Assembly (NCBI GenBank): GCA_023440105.1
Contig: JAEXSY010000455.1
Span: 1-5,377, forward strand
Direction: 5' to 3'
DNA: 5,377 nucleotides
Origin: Bacillota bacterium
GTDB taxonomy: Bacteria > Bacillota > Clostridia > Clostridiales > Clostridiaceae
The position numbers and the translations under genes were made by a program. The stretch's first letter is position 1, and every line of letters begins with the position of its first letter. Positions 1 through 4,709 of the stretch are shown in pieces. The notes under the pieces are model-generated. The model had not been told where the DNA came from, did no database searches, and was given only the letters and a program-made list of their open reading frames with translations.

Positions 1-1016
1 TAACCAGAATCAGCAACAATATTTTTGTATGTACGTCCTGTATATTCCTTAACTTCGTCCAAAAATCCGGGAAGTGTTGTTGTATCAGTTCTTTGCGGAC
101 CGACCGTGACCCAGGTCACGTATTCGCTATCTACTCCTACCTGAAGGTTATAGGCTGGCTTTAGCTGACCATTTTTCATGGAATCCTCTTTCATTCTCAT
201 GAAAGTCGCGTCAGGATCGGTTTTAGAGTAGCTGTTCCTATCGCCACAGAGGTAGAGCTGATTCACGTATTTTTTAAATCTGTCGATATATTCTTCCAGT
301 TCCTCAACGGTCTTCTGGAGAATTGTCTTTCTTTTACCTGTACCATGCACAAATTCTATTCCTTCTTCATGCTGGATTTTCTTTAATTTTTTTCGAAGCT
401 TCTTCAGGTGACGCAATTCTATCTTGTCATTGTATATCACACGGATTCCAAAGAGCTCTTCAGCTTTCGCTACGAAGTTGGGTATCTTATCCATCATTTT
501 TTTGAGATTTTTATCAACGCTTTTTTTCCACACAAAGGTATATTTATTGGCGGCTGATTCTATTTTTGTACCGTCAATAAACAAGCTTTCGAAGGAGATT
601 TCTCCACATTCAGAGAGAAGGTCCGTCATGTTAGCCATGATATCTTTAGAAACCTGTGCGAAATGGCATGACCTAAAGCGAGCGATAGTCGAATGATCTG
701 GCGCAGGCTTCCCCTCAAGTAAAAACATGAAGTTTATATCTCTCTTGCAGGCACTTTCAACCTTGCGACTGCTGTATATAGAGTTCATATATCCATAAAC
801 CATTATCTTGAGCATCTGTCTTGGGGTTACTTGATTTTCCGTTATGCGGGAATAAGTCTGGTATAATTTTTCTAAATCCATCTCCTCTATAAATTGACTT
901 AGTAACCTTACAGAATCATTATTAGGTATTATGCAGTCGATTTCAAACGGCAATTTTAATTGATACGAATGGCTTATAGTGGTATAATCTTTTTGTGTTA
1001 AATTATTTTTTAGCAT
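1..1016 (-). CDS. IS1182-family transposase, C-terminus beyond window
   Basis: This is a DDE-type transposase that would cut and insert its own IS element. The 338 visible codons read without a stop from ATG at 1016 to the window edge, so the C-terminal part, including the catalytic glutamate, is not seen. Residues about 45-118 form the InsH-type N-terminal domain (DUF772-like), ending in the motif PDHSTIARFR. The first catalytic Asp is D148 in FIDGTKIE. A lysine-rich helical stretch (about 165-255) leads to the family motif KTDPDATFMRMKED and then KNGQLKPAYN. The second Asp is D336 in VADSG at the edge. The start is chosen because the IS1182-like N-terminus begins there. The nearest Shine-Dalgarno-like sequence, AAAAGG at 1036-1031, is 14 nt away, so the start is weakly supported, and an in-frame GTG at 1031 is possible. 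No frameshift or internal stop is visible. Its upstream region may be split by the neighbouring IS200-like element. Confidence 0.93.
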   Translation of the reverse strand, partial: MLKNNLTQKDYTTISHSYQLKLPFEIDCIIPNNDSVRLLSQFIEEMDLEKLYQTYSRITENQVTPRQMLKIMVYGYMNSIYSSRKVESACKRDINFMFLLEGKPAPDHSTIARFRSCHFAQVSKDIMANMTDLLSECGEISFESLFIDGTKIESAANKYTFVWKKSVDKNLKKMMDKIPNFVAKAEELFGIRVIYNDKIELRHLKKLRKKLKKIQHEEGIEFVHGTGKRKTILQKTVEELEEYIDRFKKYVNQLYLCGDRNSYSKTDPDATFMRMKEDSMKNGQLKPAYNLQVGVDSEYVTWVTVGPQRTDTTTLPGFLDEVKEYTGRTYKNIVADSG

Positions 1017-1034
1017 ATTATAATTATACACCTT

Positions 1035-1059
1035 TTCCCGGGTCCATGTGGCCCGGGAA
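1035..1059. repeat. Inverted repeat TTCCCGGG...CCCGGGAA near the IS junction
   Basis: An 8-bp perfect GC-rich stem (1035-1042 with 1052-1059) encloses a 9-nt loop. The loop can add two more C-G pairs with a bulged T. No T-run follows on either strand, so it is not a typical intrinsic terminator. It lies between the divergent IS1182 and IS200 transposase genes. It may be an extra stem of the IS200 left end, which would shield tnpA from outside transcription, or it may belong to the IS1182 upstream region. The role is unknown. Confidence 0.6.
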
Positions 1060-1076
1060 TCGTATTGCTTTGAAAA

Positions 1077-1095
1077 CCACTGGCTATGCCAGTGG
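1077..1095 (+). repeat. IS200-like left-end hairpin
   Basis: CCACTGGC and GCCAGTGG form a perfect 8-bp stem with the loop TAT. It has the form of the subterminal hairpin bound by TnpA in IS200/IS605 elements and pairs in design with the right hairpin at 1772-1790. The GAAAA directly 5' of the stem is the candidate left guide sequence. Confidence 0.7.
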
Positions 1096-1119
1096 ATAAA
1101 ATGGCTTTAGCTCTGCACA

Positions 1120-1202
1120 GAAAAAACCTCCCATGATAAAATGAAAGCGACTGACAATCGCAAAACCAATATCATAGGAGGTGGTGTCTTGAGTAAAGAC
1201 AT
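1120..1202 (-). ncRNA. Predicted antisense RNA to the tnpA leader (art200-like)
   Basis: The minus strand within the start of tnpA carries a perfect -35 TTGACA (1236-1231), a 16-nt spacer and GATAAG (1214-1209) preceded by a TG in extended -10 position. This predicts a start near 1202. The transcript would cross the tnpA start codon, RBS and leader. It would end where the leader inverted repeat, read on this strand, forms a fully paired stem (the sense C-A mismatch becomes a G-U wobble) followed directly by a run of T at 1126-1121. Promoter, body and intrinsic terminator therefore predict an RNA of about 80 nt fully complementary to the leader. Salmonella IS200 encodes a comparable antisense RNA, art200, which represses tnpA. 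Weak points are the imperfect -10 and the long 31-nt loop of the terminator stem, partly closed by the internal GCGA/TCGC stem. Confidence 0.5.
1126..1182 (+). promoter_or_regulatory. tnpA leader hairpin that sequesters the ribosome binding site
   Basis: The arm 1126-1138 (starting ACCTCCCATGAT) pairs with 1170-1182 (ending ATCATAGGAGGT). On the sense RNA twelve of thirteen positions pair, with one C-A mismatch at 1132/1176. The 3' arm contains the tnpA Shine-Dalgarno AGGAGG (1176-1181), so the fold would block translation. The 31-nt loop contains a nested small stem, GCGA 1147-1150 with TCGC 1158-1161. Salmonella IS200 is known to silence tnpA with a leader hairpin that hides the RBS; the arrangement here matches it in position and logic. 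No convincing tnpA promoter is visible upstream. A weak TTGAAA (1070-1075) and GATAAA (1095-1100) with a 19-nt spacer, spanning the left hairpin, is the best candidate. Confidence 0.75.
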
Positions 1203-1665
1203 AGAAAGCTTATCACACTCAAAATGGAGGTGTCAATATCATATTGTATTTGCACCAAAGTATAGAAGACAGATAATATACGGTAAGTATAAAGTTGAGA
1301 TAGGTAAGATATTAAGAGAAATATGTACAAGAAATGGAGTGGAAATTATAGAAGCGAATGCATGTCCAGATCATATACATATGTTGGTATCTATACCTCC
1401 CAAAATGAGTGTATCAAAATTTATGGGGATATTGAAAGGTAAAAGTAGCCTTATGATTTTTGATAGATTTGCAAATCTAAAGTATAAATATGGGAACAGA
1501 CATTTTTGGTGCAGGGGATACTATGTGGATACAGTAGGAAGAAATAAAACTGCAATTGCAAAGTATATAAAAAATCAATTAGAGGAAGACCAACTAGCAG
1601 AACAGATTAGCATGAAAGAATATATAGACCCGTTTACGGGTGAGCCAGTAAAAGGTAGCAAATAA
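1189..1665 (+). CDS. tnpA: IS200/IS605-family transposase TnpA (HUH/Y1), complete
   Basis: This is a single-stranded DNA transposase that cuts the transposon ends with a tyrosine nucleophile and acts as a dimer on the hairpin ends. The protein is 158 residues, normal for the family. The fold begins at WRCQYHIVFAPKYRR (about 13-27). The metal-binding HUH motif is H62-I-H64 in PDHIHMLV. A conserved segment, MGILKGKSS, follows at 79-87, and the catalytic Tyr is Y126 in AKYIKNQ. All key residues are present, so the gene looks functional. The start is set at TTG 1189 because AGGAGGTGG (1176-1184) sits 7 nt upstream and the product then matches family length. An in-frame ATG at 1141 lies inside the leader hairpin loop, lacks a Shine-Dalgarno sequence and would add 16 residues of non-family sequence. 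Expression is probably kept low by the rare TTG start, the RBS-masking hairpin and the predicted antisense RNA. Confidence 0.95.
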   Translation: MSKDIESLSHSKWRCQYHIVFAPKYRRQIIYGKYKVEIGKILREICTRNGVEIIEANACPDHIHMLVSIPPKMSVSKFMGILKGKSSLMIFDRFANLKYKYGNRHFWCRGYYVDTVGRNKTAIAKYIKNQLEEDQLAEQISMKEYIDPFTGEPVKGSK

Positions 1666-1698
1666 GCTAGCCACCCGATGAGGGTGGCCGCTGGAATA

Positions 1699-1715
1699 GT
1701 TTTGCGATTGGCAGT
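1699..1715 (+). repeat. Inverted copy of the tnpA leader loop (pairs with 1150-1166)
   Basis: GTTTTGCGATTGGCAGT is the reverse complement of 1150-1166 with one mismatch (A1154 against G1711). The two copies lie 532 bases apart and bracket tnpA. The 5' copy is in the loop of the RBS-masking hairpin. The 3' copy is identical, apart from one base, to the sequence the antisense RNA would present. Either RNA pairing within the tnpA mRNA or pairing within the single-stranded DNA transposition intermediate is possible. Confidence 0.75.
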
Positions 1716-1771
1716 TTATTCGGAGTGCGAGTAGCACCGCCGGCACCATGCCCTTATAGGGCTTAATCAAG

Positions 1772-1790
1772 CCACCAGCTTAGCTGGTGG
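1772..1790 (+). repeat. IS200-like right-end hairpin and cleavage region
   Basis: CCACCAGC and GCTGGTGG form a perfect 8-bp stem with the loop TTA. Directly 5' lies TCAAG (1767-1771). Three to seven bases 3' of the stem lies its exact complement, CTTGA (1793-1797), followed by C. Guide plus cleavage-site geometry of this kind is established for IS608 and ISDra2, so the strand cut is expected at about 1798. Confidence 0.7.
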
Positions 1791-1814
1791 TACTTGACTT
1801 TATGACGTAAAAAA

Positions 1815-1847
1815 GGGCTGCACACTAATTTCTTAGTGCGACAGCCC
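1815..1847 (-). terminator. Strong intrinsic terminator on the minus strand; possible IS1182 terminal repeat
   Basis: GGGCTG (1815-1820) pairs with CAGCCC (1842-1847) and CACTAA (1823-1828) with TTAGTG (1833-1838), interrupted by a small internal loop, with TTTC as the apical loop. Read on the minus strand the stem is followed by six T (1814-1809), a classical Rho-independent terminator. It would stop transcription coming from the small membrane protein gene at 1904-2242. On the plus strand the following bases are only moderately T-rich. Alternatively it is the outer end of the IS1182 element and shields its transposase from read-in transcription. Both roles can hold together. Confidence 0.75.
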
Positions 1848-1903
1848 CTTATTGCCTTTTTGCTTTAACCTGTTTTGATTCGCATTAAGTTTTCTTCTAT
1901 AAA

Positions 1904-2242
1904 TTATAAGTTTTCTGAATCACTAGTATCTGAATTGATAATATTATTTGGTGTTATATTGTTTCCTTGAGCAGTTAATTCCACTTGATTAGTTGTATTT
2001 GCTTTTATCACAGACAGTAGCTCTATTATCTCTGCCAGTGCCCAGAAAATAAACATCACTACAATATAGTCCAGTGCTGCATTTATTCCGGCTATAAATA
2101 TAGCTCCCACACCAACACCATCATAGATACTTTCTCCGCCAATTATTAAAGTATAAAAACCAGAGATAATACCGAAGCCTCCCATTATGTTTCCAAATAT
2201 CTTAATGCTTCTAGCAATCTTATTATTCATATTTTCATACAT
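1904..2242 (-). CDS. Small integral membrane protein of unknown function
   Basis: The 112-residue product has two hydrophobic segments, about residues 15-35 (FGNIMGGFGIISGFYTLIIGG) and 49-77 (ending in AEIIELLSVI), joined by a glycine-rich loop. A polar Asn/Thr/Ser-rich tail (about 80-112) is probably outside the membrane and disordered. There is no signal peptidase site or cysteine. It resembles, in layout only, the short two-helix membrane proteins common in Clostridia, but I do not recognise a named family. The start is well supported: AGGGGG (2256-2251) lies 8 nt upstream of ATG 2242, although an ATG four codons in is also possible. A promoter sits upstream and a terminator downstream, so it appears to be a single-gene unit. 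It is divergent from the PTS operon, and nothing in the sequence ties its role to that operon. Confidence 0.75.
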   Translation of the reverse strand: MYENMNNKIARSIKIFGNIMGGFGIISGFYTLIIGGESIYDGVGVGAIFIAGINAALDYIVVMFIFWALAEIIELLSVIKANTTNQVELTAQGNNITPNNIINSDTSDSENL

Positions 2243-2273
2243 ATAGATTTCCCCCTATGGTTCTTGTACGTAA

Positions 2274-2302
2274 ATATTACCATATATAGAAGTAAATAAC
2301 AA
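2274..2302 (-). promoter_or_regulatory. Sigma-A type promoter of the small membrane protein gene
   Basis: On the minus strand TTGTTA (2302-2297), a 17-nt spacer and TAATAT (2279-2274) preceded by TGG form a good vegetative promoter with an extended -10. It lies about 30 bases upstream of the start codon at 2242, leaving a short leader that contains the ribosome binding site. Confidence 0.65.
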
Positions 2303-2392
2303 GAAGTCTAATATGATACTGATTATTAACAGTTTATTGACTATTTGTTAAAGGTTTATATGGTTTTATAGGACAAAATTGTAATTAAGCAC

Positions 2393-2411
2393 TGTGCAAT
2401 TGTTGTGCAAT
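2393..2411 (+). promoter_or_regulatory. Direct repeat TGTGCAAT upstream of the PTS operon, possible operator
   Basis: TGTGCAAT occurs at 2393-2400 and again at 2404-2411, a period of 11 bp, about one helical turn. The first copy overlaps a small palindrome, GCACTGTGC (2389-2397). The repeats end 20 bp before the TATAAT box, where an activator would touch polymerase. A role for the PRD regulator encoded next door is an inference. The rest of the 226-bp intergenic region is AT-rich, with one short inverted repeat, TTAACA (2326-2331) with TGTTAA (2346-2351), and nothing else I can assign. Confidence 0.4.
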
Positions 2412-2431
2412 ACTTTGGTATTCTAAAGGAA

Positions 2432-2437
2432 TATAAT
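2432..2437 (+). promoter_or_regulatory. -10 box TATAAT of the PTS operon promoter
   Basis: This is a perfect TATAAT, 31 bases before the start codon at 2469. At the expected -35 distance (2409-2414) the sequence is AATACT, far from TTGACA. That fits a promoter that depends on an activator bound at the TGTGCAAT repeats just upstream. Confidence 0.45.
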
Positions 2438-2468
2438 TAATGATAATAATATAGATAAGGAGGATGAG

Positions 2469-4385
2469 ATGAAGGATCGGGAAAAGAGAATACTGGATTT
2501 TATTATAGAGAGAGAAAGAGTTAGCCTAAATGAGCTTCTAAAAGAGTTTAATATATCTAAAAGAACCCTTTATTATGACATAAAATCAATTAATTACCAT
2601 ATGGCAGGTTCAGGAAAGATTGAAAATCTAGATCATAAGTTTACCTACTCCGGAAGCTTAACTTCATTAGTAGATGAAGACCTTAAAAATAAGGACAAGT
2701 TTATTGATACTGAATATAGAAGAAACTATATTATCTATGAAATCCTGAATGAAAGGGATATAACTGTAGATAAACTCTCTGAGCTTATGGGGCTTTCTAG
2801 AAACACTATAGCACTTACCTTTGATAGCATAAGGGAGGAGCTTCTAAATAAGCATATAAGACTAATCTATAATAAGGGGTACAGTCTTGAAGGAAGTGAG
2901 GAGTCTATTAGAGATTTATTCCTTTTGCTTATGCAGGAGGACGAGAGTCTCCTGACGGATTTTTTGCCAGAGGTTTTAACCTTTAATAAAGAAAACAGCT
3001 TAAAGCTAACTGACTATTCTCTGGCAAGCTTATCTAAGTTTATTAGGTTTTTAAATAAAAGGATTGAAAAAGGGATGCACCTAGAAAGCTATGCCCTCTA
3101 TGAACCAGCTATCACTATAGACTATTATCCTTCCGTGTCTTCAATAATCTCTCCTAAGGCATCTTTTGGAGAGAGGGCTTATTTAACAGCATACATAAGC
3201 AGTCTTTCCAGCTTAAATTCTGTAGTAGAAGAAAAGCTCATAGAAGAATATACAGACACTCTAATAAAACGCTTTGAAGCAAGAACTGCAATAAACCTTG
3301 AAAGCAAGGATGTGTTTAAGAAAAATCTTATAAGGCATCTCCTTTCCTCCTACAACCGTATAAGATTTGGTTTTCCTATATCCTCTGCAGCCTTAGAGGA
3401 AGTAAGGACTAAGCACAGTCTTCTATATGAAACTGTAAAGGATATTTTAAGAAGTCATAAAGACTTTCCCAGCTTTAAGGGAATAAGGGAGGAAGAAATA
3501 GCTTTAATTGCAGCATATATTGGTGGTTACATAAAAGGCTCTCAGGGAGAAAGTACCTCAAAAAAGAATAAAGTAATTTTAGTTTGCCCCAATGGTCTTA
3601 CGGTATCAAAGATCTTGGAGATTCAGATTAATAAATATGTACCTAATGCAGAGATAATAAGCACGCTATCTTTAAATGAGCTTAAGTCCTTTGAAGATAG
3701 CTATGACCATATAGTTACTACCACGGAGCTTAAGGCTTATCCTAAAGCGATAACAGTTCATCCTATTTTAACTAAACCGGATATAGAGCTTCTAAGGAGC
3801 AGGATTATTGCTGTTAACCAAAGTGCTAAAAACTTTGACTTTCAGCTGATACTTCAGGCAGTTAAAAGAAATGCAGTGATAAAAGATGAGAATAAACTTA
3901 AGGAAGAGCTCTCTGCCATAATATACAACATAAAAAAGGAGGAAGTTTATCAGCCTATGCTTGAAGAGTTACTGAATGATAAAAGAATAAATAAAATGAA
4001 GAGGGTAAATGACTGGAAGGAAGCTATAAAAATGGCGGCAAGGCCCCTTATAGAAGATAATTCAATAGAAGAATTATATGTAAATAATATGATTGCCAGT
4101 GTAGAAAAGTTTGGCCCTTATATAGTTTTAGCAGATGGCTTTGCACTGCCCCATGCCAGCTCAAAAGAGGGGGTAAATAGCCTGGCTATGTCTCTTCTCA
4201 CCTTAGAGGAAGAGGTGGATTTATTAGGAGAAAAGGTTAAAGCCTTTATGGTATTAGCTACAGTTGATAATACCACTCACATAAAGGCTCTGGCTGAGCT
4301 GTCAGAGCTCCTGTACAATCCTACAAATCTAGAAACCTTTCTTCAGGGAGATAGAGATACAGTATTAAAGCTAATTAGTAAATAA
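2469..4385 (+). CDS. PRD-containing PTS-controlled transcriptional regulator (MtlR/LicR type) with EIIB-like and EIIA domains
   Basis: This is probably a DNA-binding activator of the PTS operon that reads sugar supply through phosphorylation. Domains in order: an HTH_11 winged helix (about 1-60, SLNELLKEFNISKRTLYYDI); a second HTH (about 83-140, TVDKLSELMGLSRNTI); a degenerate PRD1 (about 180-250); PRD2 (about 255-357) with H290 in IRHLLSSYNRIRFGF; an EIIB(Gat)-like domain (about 367-450) with C373 in CPNGLTVSKIL; and a C-terminal EIIA domain of the mannitol/fructose type (about 495-638) with H562 in ALPHA and H604 in TTHIKAL. Length (638) is normal for the class. By eye PRD1 lacks the usual histidines and the second PRD2 histidine is replaced by Y350, so control may run mainly through H290, C373 and H562. 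It lacks the N-terminal RNA-binding CAT domain of BglG, so annotation as an antiterminator would be misleading. The start follows AAGGAGG (2457-2463) by 5 nt. The IIB gene begins 38 nt downstream with no terminator between. Confidence 0.92.
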   Translation: MKDREKRILDFIIERERVSLNELLKEFNISKRTLYYDIKSINYHMAGSGKIENLDHKFTYSGSLTSLVDEDLKNKDKFIDTEYRRNYIIYEILNERDITVDKLSELMGLSRNTIALTFDSIREELLNKHIRLIYNKGYSLEGSEESIRDLFLLLMQEDESLLTDFLPEVLTFNKENSLKLTDYSLASLSKFIRFLNKRIEKGMHLESYALYEPAITIDYYPSVSSIISPKASFGERAYLTAYISSLSSLNSVVEEKLIEEYTDTLIKRFEARTAINLESKDVFKKNLIRHLLSSYNRIRFGFPISSAALEEVRTKHSLLYETVKDILRSHKDFPSFKGIREEEIALIAAYIGGYIKGSQGESTSKKNKVILVCPNGLTVSKILEIQINKYVPNAEIISTLSLNELKSFEDSYDHIVTTTELKAYPKAITVHPILTKPDIELLRSRIIAVNQSAKNFDFQLILQAVKRNAVIKDENKLKEELSAIIYNIKKEEVYQPMLEELLNDKRINKMKRVNDWKEAIKMAARPLIEDNSIEELYVNNMIASVEKFGPYIVLADGFALPHASSKEGVNSLAMSLLTLEEEVDLLGEKVKAFMVLATVDNTTHIKALAELSELLYNPTNLETFLQGDRDTVLKLISK

Positions 4386-4423
4386 AAATAAATATCAATA
4401 AAATTATAAAGGAGTGTTATTCA

Positions 4424-4699
4424 ATGAAGGCATTAGCAGTATGTGGTTTTGGAGTTGGTTCTTCAATGATATTAAAAATGTCTCTGGAGAAGGCTTTTAG
4501 AGAGCTGGGGATTTCTGCAGAGGTGGAAAATACAGATATTAATGATGCAAGAGGTGCTGGAGCAGATGTTATTTTTACTAGCTTTGAGCTGGCAGAAGAA
4601 TTAAGAAGCTCTGTAAATGTGCCTGTATATAGTGTGAAAAGATACATGGATGTAGCTGAGGTTAAAGCTGCAGTTGAAAAATATATTTCTGAAAGGTAG
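4424..4699 (+). CDS. PTS EIIB component, ascorbate (UlaB/SgaB) type
   Basis: This 91-residue cytoplasmic phosphocarrier accepts phosphate from an EIIA domain on a cysteine and passes it to the sugar carried by the IIC permease. The active-site loop is at the N-terminus: C7 in AVCGFGVGSSMILKM matches the CGNGxGSS loop of UlaB. The rest follows the alpha/beta IIB fold, with the conserved segment GADVIFTS (51-58). Length is normal for a stand-alone IIB. The start follows AAAGGAG (4408-4414) by 9 nt. It lies between the regulator (38-nt gap) and the IIC gene (10-nt gap), so the three are probably co-transcribed and the downstream two translationally close. Family membership is clear; the substrate is not, because UlaB-like proteins serve several sugars besides ascorbate. 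Confidence 0.93.
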   Translation: MKALAVCGFGVGSSMILKMSLEKAFRELGISAEVENTDINDARGAGADVIFTSFELAEELRSSVNVPVYSVKRYMDVAEVKAAVEKYISER

Positions 4700-4709
4700 G
4701 ACGTATTAT

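Larger units (their letters stand above)
1666..1790 (+). other. Structured 3' untranslated region of the IS200-like element
   Basis: This 125-nt non-coding stretch between the tnpA stop and the right end is richer in G+C than its surroundings and folds as consecutive local hairpins. They are GCCACCC/GGGTGGC (1670-1676 with 1682-1688, loop GATGA); GAATA/TATTC (1694-1698 with 1717-1721) presenting an 18-nt loop; GTGC/GCAC (1725-1728 with 1734-1737, loop GAGTA); GCCC/GGGC (1750-1753 with 1759-1762, loop TTATA); and the right-end hairpin (1772-1790). The 18-nt loop holds GTTTTGCGATTGGCAGT (1699-1715), which complements the loop of the tnpA leader hairpin. The first hairpin is followed after 11 nt by four T and is at best a weak terminator. 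The pairing is read by eye, not from an energy calculation. Confidence 0.55.
1038..1798 (+). mobile_element. IS200-type single-gene insertion sequence (IS200/IS605 family)
   Basis: This is an element of about 760 bp with only a tnpA gene and no tnpB, which matches the IS200 group in size and layout. Members transpose as single-stranded DNA and lack terminal inverted repeats; imperfect hairpins near the ends serve as recognition sites. Here the left hairpin is 1077-1095 and the right hairpin 1772-1790, both 8-bp stems with 3-nt loops beginning CCAC. Five bases directly 5' of each stem fit the family's guide rule. GAAAA (1072-1076) complements TTTTC at 1033-1037. TCAAG (1767-1771) complements CTTGA at 1793-1797, within CTTGAC. 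I therefore place the left cut after 1037 and the right cut near 1798; both ends are inferred to within a few bases on the right and less surely on the left. The leader carries an RBS-sequestering hairpin and the 3' region is highly structured. Confidence 0.75.
1..1848 (-). mobile_element. IS1182-family element, partial, probably interrupted by the IS200-like element
   Basis: The transposase at 1-1016 shows the element, but its boundaries are inferred. Only about 20 bases lie between the transposase start and the predicted left end of the IS200-like element, which is short for an IS1182 upstream region with a terminal repeat. Beyond the IS200 right end, reading the minus strand from 1848, the sequence starts GGGGCTGTCGCACTAAG and folds back on itself at 1847-1815. 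I infer that this may be the outer terminal repeat of the IS1182 element, which would make the plus-strand IS200 copy a nested insertion. The alternative is that 1815-1847 is simply the terminator of the small minus-strand gene at 1904-2242 and the IS1182 end lies near 1035-1059. The other end of the element lies outside the window, so the terminal repeat cannot be confirmed here. Confidence 0.4.

Noticed and set aside
323..696. Two plus-strand open frames of 60 and 90 codons
   Set aside because: Both lie antisense inside the IS1182 transposase, which has clear family motifs on the other strand; neither has a convincing ribosome binding site or recognisable protein features.
1035..1059. Intrinsic terminator at the CCCGGG palindrome
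   Set aside because: The stem is strong, but no T-run follows on either strand; the T-run lies on the wrong side for plus-strand transcription.
1141..1188. ATG at 1141 as the tnpA start (174-residue product)
   Set aside because: It lies in the loop of the leader hairpin without a Shine-Dalgarno sequence, and the extra 16 residues are unlike the family. TTG at 1189 has AGGAGG at ideal spacing.
1666..1798. Guide-type (omega/re) RNA of TnpB or IscB systems
   Set aside because: No tnpB or iscB gene or remnant is visible, and the right-end sequence is explained by the TnpA hairpin. The structured region is reported without this label.
2469..4385. BglG-type RNA antiterminator
   Set aside because: The N-terminus is two helix-turn-helix modules, not the RNA-binding CAT domain, and no antiterminator/terminator pair is seen in the leader or between the regulator and IIB genes.
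4417..4647. Minus-strand open frame of 76 codons
   Set aside because: It is the shadow of the IIB gene, which has its active-site motif, a ribosome binding site and operon context.
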